NCBI RefSeq assembly: GCF_012689525.1 | Contig: NZ_CP051515.1 | Span: 744,001-808,000 of the forward strand | DNA from: Paraburkholderia aromaticivorans | Lineage (GTDB): Bacteria > Pseudomonadota > Gammaproteobacteria > Burkholderiales > Burkholderiaceae | Length of the DNA: 64,000 bases | Direction: 5' to 3' | In this document: piece after piece, positions 44,370 to 54,236 of the stretch | Position numbering within the stretch: position 1 is the stretch's first letter | Layout of the letters: each line of letters begins with the position of its first letter | The notes under the pieces: model-generated | What the model was told of the DNA's origin: nothing | Seen by the model: the letters and a program-made list of their open reading frames with translations, nothing else | Databases searched by the model: none | Made by a program: the position numbers and the translations under genes

Positions 44370-45305
44370 ATGCGAATTCTAGTAGTGGGGGCGGGCGCCG
44401 TCGGCGGCTATTTCGGCGGGCGTCTCGCAGCGGCGGGCCAGGACGTGACCTTCCTCGTGCGTCCCGGCCGGGCGGAAAAGCTCAAGCGTGACGGGCTCGT
44501 CATCAGCAGCGTGCGCGGTGATCTCAAGTTGCCCGATCCCCAAACGATTCTCGCCGGCGTCGGCGCCGAGCCGTTCGATCTGGTGCTGCTGAGCTGCAAA
44601 GCCTACAGTCTCGACGACGCCATCGATTCCTTCGCGCCGCTCGTCGGCGAGTCGACGCTGATTCTGCCGATGCTCAACGGCATGCGCCATATCGACGTGC
44701 TCAACGAAAAGTTCGGCGCGGCGCGCGTGCTGGGCGGCCAATGCGTGATCGCCGCTACGCTCAACGCCGAGCAGCATATCGTGCATCTGAACGATAGCCA
44801 CGCGATCACCTTCGGCGAACAGGCCGGCGGCGCGTCGGAACGTGTTCAGGCAATCGCCGAAGCCATGGGCGGCGCGAATTTCGACGCGCTGGTCAGCGAA
44901 AACATTTTGCTGCGCATGTGGGAGAAGTGGGTGTTCCTGGCCACATTGGCGGCCGGCACGTGCTTGATGCGCGGTTCGGTCGGCGATATTCTGGCTGCGC
45001 CGGACGGCAAGCGCGTGATCGAGAATCTGCTGGGCGAGTGCCGCGCGGTGGCCGAGCACAACGGTTTTACCATGGGCCCGGACTTCGACGCACGCGCCAC
45101 GCAAACGCTCTTCACGCCTTCGCCGCTCACCGCGTCCATGTTGCGCGATGTGGAAAACCACTCGCATACCGAGGCGGATCATATTCTCGGCGATCTGATT
45201 TCGCGCGGCGGCGACGCGCAAAAGGGCGAGCACGGCTTGTCGTTGCTGCGTATCGCCTATAGTCATCTGAAGACGTATGAAGCGAGGCAGGCCCGCACGT
45301 CCTGA
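44370..45305 (+). CDS. panE: 2-dehydropantoate 2-reductase family protein
   Basis: A 311-residue NADPH-dependent reductase. N-terminal Rossmann motif VVGAGAVGGYFGGRLAAAG; then LLSCKAYSLDDAI, PMLNGMRHID, LGGQCVIAATLN and the C-terminal helical domain with MWEKWVFLATLAAGTCLMRGS. It reduces ketopantoate in the pantothenate (CoA) pathway, but genomes of this group carry several paralogues of this family, so the exact substrate is uncertain. ATG 44370 is chosen by the Rossmann start and AGAGG upstream. Confidence 0.88.
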   Translation: MRILVVGAGAVGGYFGGRLAAAGQDVTFLVRPGRAEKLKRDGLVISSVRGDLKLPDPQTILAGVGAEPFDLVLLSCKAYSLDDAIDSFAPLVGESTLILPMLNGMRHIDVLNEKFGAARVLGGQCVIAATLNAEQHIVHLNDSHAITFGEQAGGASERVQAIAEAMGGANFDALVSENILLRMWEKWVFLATLAAGTCLMRGSVGDILAAPDGKRVIENLLGECRAVAEHNGFTMGPDFDARATQTLFTPSPLTASMLRDVENHSHTEADHILGDLISRGGDAQKGEHGLSLLRIAYSHLKTYEARQARTS

Positions 45306-45372
45306 ACGATGCCACGGTGCGAGCTGGCACTCGGCGGGCAGGCCATGACAGCCTAACGATCAGAGGTGAAGC

Positions 45373-45672
45373 ATGCCGAGTCCAATCGGATCAGTGCCCG
45401 CACTCAGCGCCGCTTCGGCGACGATCTTCTCGATCGGTATCGTCTTTCTCGGCTACTGGGGTTTGTATGAGCCGACACACTGGCGGGTCGCCGACGTCTT
45501 CGTGTTCGTGTCCGCGCTGATCGGCTTCGGTTGCCTCGGGCTCGTGCCGTGGGTTGCCACGAGTCCCGTCGAACCCGAATCCAGCGACGCCCGAATTCGC
45601 ATTGCGCGGCATCTGTTTCTCGTCGGTGTGGCGGGGATCTGGCTGGCGGTGGCGATGTCGGTGATTTTCTGA
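45373..45672 (+). CDS. Small membrane protein, unknown function
   Basis: A 99-residue protein with three hydrophobic segments: about residues 14-30, 42-62 and 80-99. It has no recognised motif. It follows the ketopantoate reductase-type gene by 67 bp with GAGGTG upstream, and is convergent with the porin gene at 45785. Confidence 0.6.
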   Translation: MPSPIGSVPALSAASATIFSIGIVFLGYWGLYEPTHWRVADVFVFVSALIGFGCLGLVPWVATSPVEPESSDARIRIARHLFLVGVAGIWLAVAMSVIF

Positions 45673-45740
45673 CCAGCGTGCATCGGTTAGAACGCGTGCA
45701 AACGGTGCGTCATGGCCAATCAGCAGCCGTGACGCCCTCT

Positions 45741-45767
45741 GAGGCAGCGCGCAAACCGCGCCGCCTC
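45741..45767. terminator. Hairpin between convergent genes
   Basis: Eleven-base stem arms GAGGCAGCGCG and CGCGCCGCCTC with one mismatch and a 5-base loop. No T run; a non-canonical, possibly bidirectional terminator. Confidence 0.4.
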
Positions 45768-45784
45768 GAACTGTTCGCAACGGC

Positions 45785-47374
45785 TTAGAACACCTTCACC
45801 GGCACATTCACCACCAGCCGGTATTCCATGTTGTTGCCGTCGGAGTAGTGGTACTGGCTGTTGTGCCACATCGCGATGAACGTGATCTTCGTGTCCTTGA
45901 AGCGTCCGCTTTGCAGCGTGTAGCTCGGAATGAAACCGAACTCGTGATGATGGCCATGCACCGGCTCGCCGTTCTTCCAGTACAGATCATGCAGCGGTGC
46001 CGATGGCGAGGCATTCTCCGTCGCGCCCGCCGACGCATCCGCGCCCCAGCCGTATTGCCCCCAGAACATCGCCTTGAGCCCCGGCACGCCGGCGTATTTG
46101 CCGTCGAACGTATAGCGCAATTGCAGCGACTGTTCGTGTGGCGCGTTGTAGTCCACGTCCATCGAGTTGGTCAGGTAAATACCGTTGGTCTCGTTGACGT
46201 AGTCGAAGAACTGGTCGCCGAGCACCTGCTGGTAGCCGAGCAGCAGCGCATGCGGGCCGTGCTGCGCGGAGACCGACACGCTGTACGCATTGCTGTTGAT
46301 GTGCCCCTGACGCGACGCGCCGGTGTCGTGCGTCGAGTAGATGTTCGCGAGACCGCTCCACTTGATGGTGGTCGGATCGCCGAACGACTGCGCGACCGAG
46401 CCGTAGTACTGACGCCAGACGTCGTCGGCCTGATCGACATACAGGGCCATCTCGCCGTTCTGCGCGTAGTGCCACGTGCCGCCCACATAAGTCAGGCGAT
46501 CGATCCGCGTGCCGCCGTACGAGGTGGTGAGATTGGTCAGGTTGGTGTGGCCGCGCGCGTCGACCTTGGTGAAGCTGCCGGCCTGGAGTTCGGTGTGCGC
46601 GAGATCGTTGCTGACCATCGAGACGCCGAGGAAGGTCGGCGGCAGCGCGCGGTTGTCGTGCGGTTCGAGGAACGGGTTCGTCACGTCCTGCAAGCCGTAC
46701 TTCACGACCGTTTCCGAAATGCGCCCCTTGATGTCGTACATGCCGGGGTACGCCCACGCGAGCTGCTGCGAACCGCCGCCGTCCTTGCCCACGTGCACCA
46801 TGTTGCCCGCGCCATTGCCGCCGTCGAGCTTGAGCGCGCCGAATAGCGACGCATCGACGCCGAAGCCGACCAGCCCTTGCGTGTAGCCGGATTCATAGTT
46901 GGCCTGCACGCCCTGGACCCACGCGTGACGGTAGATCGTGTTGGGCGCCTGGAAGTAGTCGGAGTAATTGCGAAACTGCAGATTCAGATGGCTGTCGGCG
47001 ATAAAGCCCTTGCTCGCCGCCTGGCTCGACAGCGGCGCGGGCGGCGTGACTGTCTGACTGGCCTCGGCGTTGACGACGGCGTTGGTGGTGTCGGGTTGGT
47101 CGTTGCGCACCTGGCCACCTTGCTCCGCCCGGCGCTTGCCGGACGTATCGTTTTGCTGCGTCGGCGCGGTTTGCGCGAGTTGCGCGGGGGACGACAACGT
47201 TTGCGCGACCGTTTGAGCTTTAGGCGCTTCGGAGGTGGGCTCCGTGACGCCGTCGTCGGCATACGCGTTAGCGGCTAGTGTCAGTGCGGGAAGCGTGAAT
47301 GCGCAGTAAAAGAACGTTGCTGCTCCGGTTTTTTTTGACCGGGTTTTTGATCGGGTATCTTTCATTGAGTACAT
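45785..47374 (-). CDS. OprD-family outer-membrane porin
   Basis: A 529-residue precursor with a signal peptide (about residues 1-40, ending near NAYA). An unusual 75-residue Gln/Thr/Pro-rich stretch follows, then an OprD-type barrel beginning GFIADSHLNLQFRNYSDYFQ, with GVQANYESGYTQGLVGFGVDASLFGALKLDGG and ending in a terminal Phe (VPVKVF), as required for barrel insertion. It lies downstream of the Opp genes on the same strand with a 168-bp gap; it probably admits the peptides they import. The start could also be at the ATG three codons downstream. Confidence 0.87.
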   Translation of the reverse strand: MYSMKDTRSKTRSKKTGAATFFYCAFTLPALTLAANAYADDGVTEPTSEAPKAQTVAQTLSSPAQLAQTAPTQQNDTSGKRRAEQGGQVRNDQPDTTNAVVNAEASQTVTPPAPLSSQAASKGFIADSHLNLQFRNYSDYFQAPNTIYRHAWVQGVQANYESGYTQGLVGFGVDASLFGALKLDGGNGAGNMVHVGKDGGGSQQLAWAYPGMYDIKGRISETVVKYGLQDVTNPFLEPHDNRALPPTFLGVSMVSNDLAHTELQAGSFTKVDARGHTNLTNLTTSYGGTRIDRLTYVGGTWHYAQNGEMALYVDQADDVWRQYYGSVAQSFGDPTTIKWSGLANIYSTHDTGASRQGHINSNAYSVSVSAQHGPHALLLGYQQVLGDQFFDYVNETNGIYLTNSMDVDYNAPHEQSLQLRYTFDGKYAGVPGLKAMFWGQYGWGADASAGATENASPSAPLHDLYWKNGEPVHGHHHEFGFIPSYTLQSGRFKDTKITFIAMWHNSQYHYSDGNNMEYRLVVNVPVKVF

Positions 47375-47542
47375 CTCTGATTATTGTGGTGAATCTTTGG
47401 CTGGCGGTTAGCCAGTCCACGCTTATCGTTCCTCCTACGGTTGGCAGGACGAACGAATCCAACGGCGCGACGGCCCGCCGCGCCGGGAATACGGTTTTAA
47501 TTTCTCAGGTTCTTCGGTGTTCTGGCGGTGCGCCAGCGGCAC

Positions 47543-48570
<1,028 letters not shown>

Positions 48571-48574
<4 letters not shown>

Positions 48575-49569
48575 ACGTGTTGTGCCTCGAGAATTTCCCC
48601 GACCGGGCGATGGCACGCGCGCAGCGCGTCGGCGAGATCAGCGACGGCGGCAAGGGGCGGGCGCGATTCGCGGCAGCGCTCGGTGCAATACCCGCAGCGC
48701 GGCGCGAATGCGCAGCCCGCGCCGACTTCGCCGGGCAGCGGCGGATTACCTGGAATGGTTTGCAACGGACGGTCGTCGTCATCGTCAGTGAGACGCGGCA
48801 GCGCGTTCAGCAGGCCGAGCGTGTACGGATGCGTCGGCGCGGCGAACAGCGCGGCGGCGCTCGCCTGCTCGACGGTCTGGCCGGCGTACATCACCATCAC
48901 GTCGTCGCACAGGCCGGCCACCACGCCCATGTCGTGCGTGATCAGAATGATCGCCGTGCCGCGCTCGCGATTCAGCTCGCGCAGCAGCTCGATGATCTGC
49001 GCCTGGACGGTCACGTCGAGCGCGGTGGTGGGTTCGTCGGCGATCAGGATTTCGGGCTCGGAGAGCAGCGCCATCGCGATCATCACGCGCTGCCGCATGC
49101 CGCCGGAAAACTCGTGCGGATACATGCCGATGCGGCGCGCGGCATCGGGAATGCGCACCAACTCCAGCGTTTCAATGGCGCGGCGGCGCGCTTCGCGGCG
49201 CGACATCTTGCGATGCAACTGCAGCGTCTCGGTCATCTGCCGTTCGATTGTCAGGAACGGATTGAGCGAGGTCATCGGATCCTGGAAGATCATGCCGATG
49301 CGATCGCCGCGAATCCGGTTCAGCGCCGCTTCGTTCATGGTCAGCAGGTTCTCGCCGCGATAGGTCGCGGCGCCCGATACCTTGCCGTTGCCGGCCAGCA
49401 AGCCCAACAACGCCATCACGGTTTGACTCTTGCCGGAGCCCGATTCGCCGACGATACCCAACGTGCGGCCCGCCTCGAGCGAAAACGACACGCCTTGCAC
49501 CGCGTCGACGGGTGCGCCTTCGCGACGCGTAAAGCGCACGCTGAGGTCTTTGACTTCGAGTAGCGGCAT
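48571..49569 (-). CDS. oppD: Oligopeptide ABC importer ATP-binding protein OppD-type
   Basis: A 332-residue ATPase: Walker A GESGSGKSQ, Q-loop MIFQDPMTSLNP, signature FSGGMRQRVMIAMAL, Walker B ILIADEPTTALD, switch His in ILITHD, C-terminal CAFAPRCGYC cluster motif. ATG 49569 is chosen because the family begins there and it directly adjoins the oppC stop (49571). Confidence 0.95.
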
Positions 49570-49570
49570 G

Positions 49571-50485
49571 TCAGCGGTCCTTCGGATCGAATGCGTCGCG
49601 CAAACCATCGCCGACGAAATTCACGCAATACAGCGTCACGCACAGCATCACGGCCGGGCACAGCAGCAGCCAGGGCATCGATTCGAGCTTTTGCGCGCCG
49701 TCCTGAATCAGCACGCCCCAGCTCGTCATCGGCTCCTGCACGCCGAGGCCGAGAAACGACAGCACCGATTCGGTCAGCACGATGTTCGGCACGGTCACGC
49801 TGGCGTACACCACGACCACGCCGAACAGATTCGGCACGATGTGACGCGCGATGATCGAACGCGAACTCACGCCGATCGCTCTCGCTGCGTCGATGAATTC
49901 GCGCGAGCGCAGCGACAGCGTCTGGCCGCGCACCACGCGCGCCATGTCGAGCCACGAAAACGCGCTGATGGTGAGCACGACCAGATAGAAAGCGCGGCCG
50001 AACATGGTCATCATCAGGATGGCGATCAGCATGTAGGGAATCGCGTACATCATGTCGACGATACGCATCATGACGGCGTCGACGCGTCCGCCCAGATAGC
50101 CCGCGGTCGCGCCATACGCGACGCCGATCAGCCCAGACACCAGCGTGCCGAGCAGGCCGACTTCGAGCGACACGCGGCCGCCTTGCAGCGTACGCGCGAG
50201 CAGATCGCGGCCGAGTTCGTCGGTGCCGAACCAGTGCATGTTTTGCAAGGTCGGCGGCAGGCTGATCGCGCTCCAGTCGCTATCGATCGGATTGTTCGGC
50301 AGGAACCACGGACCGGCCACGCAGGCGACCACGATCAGCATCAGCACGACGAAGCCGGTGAAAGCGGCGCGGTTGCGCACGAAGCGCCACGCGGCGGTGG
50401 CGAGCGGGCCACGCGAACGCGGCGCCTTCGCGATGGCCGCGAGCGGATCGAGCGCCGCGGCAGTCGATTGAAGAGAGCGGGGCAT
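49571..50485 (-). CDS. oppC: Oligopeptide ABC importer permease OppC-type
   Basis: A 304-residue permease with six helices and the N-terminal OppC-type segment. The binding-protein-dependent transport signature lies in EFIDAARAIGVSSRSIIARHIVPNLF. Relatives of this family pass dipeptides or oligopeptides. Three bases separate it from oppB. Confidence 0.94.
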   Translation of the reverse strand: MPRSLQSTAAALDPLAAIAKAPRSRGPLATAAWRFVRNRAAFTGFVVLMLIVVACVAGPWFLPNNPIDSDWSAISLPPTLQNMHWFGTDELGRDLLARTLQGGRVSLEVGLLGTLVSGLIGVAYGATAGYLGGRVDAVMMRIVDMMYAIPYMLIAILMMTMFGRAFYLVVLTISAFSWLDMARVVRGQTLSLRSREFIDAARAIGVSSRSIIARHIVPNLFGVVVVYASVTVPNIVLTESVLSFLGLGVQEPMTSWGVLIQDGAQKLESMPWLLLCPAVMLCVTLYCVNFVGDGLRDAFDPKDR

Positions 50486-50488
50486 GGA

Positions 50489-51427
50489 TCAGTACCGGAT
50501 GCGCGGATCGAGCCACGCATACGCGAGGTCGACCAGCAGATTGAACAGCACGGCGACAGCGGTCGTCAGCACGACGAGGCCGAGCACGAGGGTGTAGTCG
50601 CGATTGATCGCGCCGTTGACGACCAGCTGGCCGAGGCCCGGCAGCGCGAACACCGATTCGGTCACCACCGCCGCCGTGATCGACGAGATGCAGATCGAGC
50701 CGAGCAGCGAGACGACCGGCATCAGCGCCGGTTTCATCGCGTGGCGCAAGACGATCGTGCGGCCCGGCAAACCCTTGGCGCGCGCCGTGCGGATGAAGTT
50801 GCCCGACAGCACTTCGATCATGCTGCCGCGCATCACGCGGGCAATCGCCGCGACGTTGATGATGGTGAGCAGGACGATCGGCAGCACGCGATAGCGCCAT
50901 TCGCCGTCGCCCCAGCCGCCGGCCGGCAGCCAGCCGTGTCCTTCGGAAGTTTTCAGCAGGATCGCGAAGATCCACACCAGCACCGGACCCAGCACGAAGG
51001 GCGGCACCACGTTGCCGAGATTGCCGAGCACCATCACGAAGTGATCGACGAAGCGGTCGCGCCGCACCGCGGCCACCGTGCCGAGCGCGACGCCGATCAC
51101 GAGCGCGATCGGCACCGACACGCCGCCCACGCCGAGGCTTACCGGCAGCGCCTTCCACACCAGATCGTTGACCGACCAGTCGGCGTAGCGGAACGACGGC
51201 CCGAGGTCGCCGTGCAGCAGTGAGCCGAGGTAGTGGAGGTACTGCAGCCACAACGGCTCGTCGAGGTGATACTTGGCGTTGAGGTTCGCGAGCACGGCCG
51301 CCGAGAGTTGTTTCTCGGTGTCGAACGGGCCGCCCGGGGTGAGATGCAGCAGCAGATAGCACGCGGTGATCACGGCGAGAATCGTCGGGATCGCCCAGAG
51401 CGTGCGACGCAGCGTATAGGCCAGCAT
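50489..51427 (-). CDS. oppB: Oligopeptide ABC importer permease OppB-type
   Basis: A 312-residue permease with six helices. It starts AYTLRRTLWAIPTILAVITACYLLLHLTPGGPF, the typical OppB opening, and carries the EAA-like loop NFIRTARAKGLPGRTIVLRHAMK. It partners OppC. It follows oppA by 16 bp. Confidence 0.94.
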   Translation of the reverse strand: MLAYTLRRTLWAIPTILAVITACYLLLHLTPGGPFDTEKQLSAAVLANLNAKYHLDEPLWLQYLHYLGSLLHGDLGPSFRYADWSVNDLVWKALPVSLGVGGVSVPIALVIGVALGTVAAVRRDRFVDHFVMVLGNLGNVVPPFVLGPVLVWIFAILLKTSEGHGWLPAGGWGDGEWRYRVLPIVLLTIINVAAIARVMRGSMIEVLSGNFIRTARAKGLPGRTIVLRHAMKPALMPVVSLLGSICISSITAAVVTESVFALPGLGQLVVNGAINRDYTLVLGLVVLTTAVAVLFNLLVDLAYAWLDPRIRY

Positions 51428-51443
51428 GACGGTGCTCCCGCGT

Positions 51444-53060
51444 TTAGTGCTTGGTCAGATACATGTCTTGCGTGGCGCGCATGTCGAGGTAGTTGGTCGG
51501 CTTATAGCCGCCTACATACGACTTGACCAGCCGGTCGGCCGAATACTGGAAGAGCGATACCACGGGGTAATCGTTCATGGCCAGATCGTGCGCCTGCGTG
51601 AACAGCGCGGTGCGCTTCGCGTCGTCGATCTGCTGGTTGCCTTCATCGATCAGCTTGTCGACTTGCGGGTTGCAGTAGTGCTGGTCGTTCTGCACGCTGT
51701 TGCAGCGGATCAGATCGAAAAACGAGTTGGCGTCGTTGTAGTCGACGAACCAGCCGTCGCGCGAGGCCTGCACCTTGCCGTCGTGGCGTTGCTTGAGCAG
51801 CACCTTGTATTCGACGTTTTCCAGCTTGGCGGTCACGCCGAGCTTGGTGCGCCATTCCGAGGTGGCGAACAGCGCGACCTTCTTGTGCAGGTCGTTGGTG
51901 TTGTAGGTGAGCGTGAACGTCAGCGGTTTCGCGTCCGAATAGCCCGCGGTCTTCAGCAGGTTGCGCGCGTAGTCGATGCGCTTGGGCATCGGCCAGTTTG
52001 CCCACTCCGGCGTGAAGACACTTGAGCCTTCGGTGCCCTTGGCGATCAGGCCGTACATCGGCACTTCGCCGTCGGCCGTCAAACGTTTGGTCAGCAGGTC
52101 GCGGTCCAGCACCATCGTCAGTGCCTGGCGTACGCGCTTGTCCTTGAAGGCCGGGTCGTCGTTATTCAGGCTGTAGTAGTACGTCGCGATCTGCAGGCCG
52201 GTTTTTAGCTCGGGACCAAACTGCTTGCTGACCTGCGCATAGATGCCCGAAGGCACCGAGTAGGTGTAGTCGAACTGGCCGGCCTGATACATGCGCATCG
52301 CCGTTTCGTCGTTTTCGATCGGCAGGTAGGTCACTTTCGAGATCACGACCTTGCCGTTATTCCAGTAGGTCGGGCTTTTGGTGGCCACCAGGCGGTTACT
52401 CGGCTGCCAGTCGGTCAGCGCATACGGGCCATTGCCGACGAAGTTGCCCGGACGGGTCCAGTCGCCGCCGAACTTCGTCACGACCGCGCGATTCACCGGG
52501 GTCATCGTCGCCATGGCCGTCAGCTGCGGGAAAAACGTGGCGGGCACTTCGGTCGTGACTTCGAGCGTGTACGGATCGACCGCGCGCACGCCGAGGCTCG
52601 CGAGCGGCGCCTTGCCGGCGAGAATCGCCTTGGCGTTCTTCACGAATTCAACCAGCACCGTGTATTTCGAACCCGTCTTCGGATCGAGCACGCGTTGCCA
52701 CGAGTAGACGAAGTCGGCCGCCGTGACCGGCTGCCCGTTGCTCCAGCGCGCATCGTGGCGCAGCTTGAAGACCCAGGTAGTCGGCCCGCTGCGCGACCAC
52801 GACTCGGCGACGCCCGGCACGATCGCGCCGCTCGCGTCCATGCGCGTCAGGCCTTCGAACAGGTCGAGCCCGATCGTGTTGCCGGTCCATGATTCGATAT
52901 GCGCGGGGTCGAGCGATTCCGTTTCGCCCGGCACCTGGCGGGTCATCTCCTGGCTGGCGGCGAGCGTGACGCCGGCCGGCACCGAGACGGCGAAAGCGGA
53001 AGGGGCAAACGTGAGGACGAGCGCGGTCAGCGCCGTCGCGTAGACGAACGGGGTTTTCAT
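51444..53060 (-). CDS. oppA: Periplasmic oligopeptide-binding protein OppA-type
   Basis: A 538-residue solute-binding protein with a signal peptide (about residues 1-24, cut after SAFA). Family 5 landmarks: TESLDPAHIESWTGNTIGLDLFEGLTR, VAESWSRSGPTTWVFKLRHDARWSNGQPVTAADFVYSWQRVLDP, and GWFVDYNDANSFFDLI near the end. It delivers oligopeptides (probably including cell-wall peptides) to OppBCDF. A small upstream frame at 53117-53173 and a GC-rich hairpin lie in its leader. Confidence 0.93.
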   Translation of the reverse strand: MKTPFVYATALTALVLTFAPSAFAVSVPAGVTLAASQEMTRQVPGETESLDPAHIESWTGNTIGLDLFEGLTRMDASGAIVPGVAESWSRSGPTTWVFKLRHDARWSNGQPVTAADFVYSWQRVLDPKTGSKYTVLVEFVKNAKAILAGKAPLASLGVRAVDPYTLEVTTEVPATFFPQLTAMATMTPVNRAVVTKFGGDWTRPGNFVGNGPYALTDWQPSNRLVATKSPTYWNNGKVVISKVTYLPIENDETAMRMYQAGQFDYTYSVPSGIYAQVSKQFGPELKTGLQIATYYYSLNNDDPAFKDKRVRQALTMVLDRDLLTKRLTADGEVPMYGLIAKGTEGSSVFTPEWANWPMPKRIDYARNLLKTAGYSDAKPLTFTLTYNTNDLHKKVALFATSEWRTKLGVTAKLENVEYKVLLKQRHDGKVQASRDGWFVDYNDANSFFDLIRCNSVQNDQHYCNPQVDKLIDEGNQQIDDAKRTALFTQAHDLAMNDYPVVSLFQYSADRLVKSYVGGYKPTNYLDMRATQDMYLTKH

Positions 53061-53116
53061 CGGTTGAGATCGCAGGAAAGGTCGAGAGAGAAACGCGCTG
53101 GCGCCGGGGCGCCCGT

Positions 53117-53173
53117 TTAGCTGCGTTGCTCGGGCCAGGGCGGCCCTTGTTGCTCGTGGTGGTAGCGCGACAT
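53117..53173 (-). CDS. Candidate 18-residue leader peptide upstream of oppA
   Basis: A short frame starting MSRYHHEQQGPP and ending EQRS, with a good AAGGA ribosome site 7 bases before its ATG. It ends 56 bases before the oppA start, and a GGCGCC/GGCGCC hairpin follows its stop. It may be translated and couple oppA expression to translation, but coding constraint cannot be seen from one sequence. Confidence 0.3.
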   Translation of the reverse strand: MSRYHHEQQGPPWPEQRS

Positions 53174-53241
53174 GCAGGATTCCTTACATTTCGTAATGCA
53201 GGCAATCCCGGGCCGGCTCAACCGGCTAAGGTGCCTGCTCT

Positions 53242-53814
53242 TTAGAACAGTCTTGGTGTGCCCACCCAGACGACCACCGACTCGATGCGCGCGGTGTTCA
53301 CCCAGCTGTGCGGCACCGTCGATTCGTAATGCGCGCTGTCTCCCGCGTGCAACGCGAACGTCTTGCCTTCCAGCGTCAACGACACTTCGCCGTCGATCAC
53401 ATAAACAAACTCTTCCCCGGCATGCGTGGTGACTTCGGAGCGCTTCTGCCCGGGTGGCATCCTCACCAGGATCGCTTCGAGCTGACGGCCGCCCGTCACG
53501 TTGGTCAGCCGCGCAAACAGATTGGCCGAGTCCGCAAAACCGAAAAACTTCAACTGGTCGCCCCGACTCACGCAGCGCTCCTCGCTGGGCGTGTCGACGA
53601 AATACTGCACCGTGACCCCGAGTGCGTGGGCGATACCGGCCAACGAAGTGATGGACGGTGACGCCAGCCCGCGCTCGACTTGCGACAGGAACGGCTTGGA
53701 AATTCCCGCCGCAGTTGCCGTGTCATCCAGCGTGCGCTTGAGCCGTTGCCGCAGCGCGCGGATCTTGCTGCCGATTTCTAGTGCCGGATTGCTTTTTTGA
53801 ATTGTCGTGACCAT
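53242..53814 (-). CDS. XRE-cupin transcriptional regulator
   Basis: A 190-residue regulator: an N-terminal XRE helix-turn-helix (IGSKIRALRQRLKRTLDDTATAAGISKPFLSQVERGLASPSITSLAGIAHALGV) and a C-terminal cupin sensor (THAGEEFVYVIDGEVSLTLEGKTFALHAGDSAHYESTVPHSWVN). It lies upstream of oppA on the same strand, so it probably regulates the Opp operon. Two direct repeats GTTTGATA at 53844 and 53864, in its own upstream region, are candidate binding sites. Confidence 0.9.
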   Translation of the reverse strand: MVTTIQKSNPALEIGSKIRALRQRLKRTLDDTATAAGISKPFLSQVERGLASPSITSLAGIAHALGVTVQYFVDTPSEERCVSRGDQLKFFGFADSANLFARLTNVTGGRQLEAILVRMPPGQKRSEVTTHAGEEFVYVIDGEVSLTLEGKTFALHAGDSAHYESTVPHSWVNTARIESVVVWVGTPRLF

Positions 53815-54236
53815 AGCAGGAGGAAATTAGCCCGTCAAAATTTGTTTGATATAAGTAAATATGGTTTGATACCGTCCAAGCCGGGCTTCAGGTCTTTTCA
53901 GCCCCGGCGGTTGCGAGAGACCACATTTTGAGACAGCACTCTATGTTGCCAGAACTGAAACGAAGCTCGGCTAAATCGACTGTTTATTTCCAAAAACGGC
54001 GGACAAGCGCTGTAACGGCCGCAGTATGCAGGCGGATAAGCGCAGTTATGCAATATGAATATCAGAAGGATCAAACGTATGACACCCAGGACGCTTTAGC
54101 GCCGATGAGCGTTTGTGCCCGCGCCAACGCATCCGCGTGACGGCGCACGCTTCGCCGACTGTCTTTCCAGATTCCGTTTCACGCGCCGCGCGGCCAGTTC
54201 GCGCGACGCCGCAACCGTTTGAACAAGAGGTACACG
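53815..54236. other. Divergent promoter region with direct repeats
   Basis: It separates the XRE-cupin gene from the POT transporter gene. GTTTGATA occurs at 53844-53851 and 53864-53871, 20 bp apart (two helical turns). No coding sequence is convincing. Confidence 0.5.
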
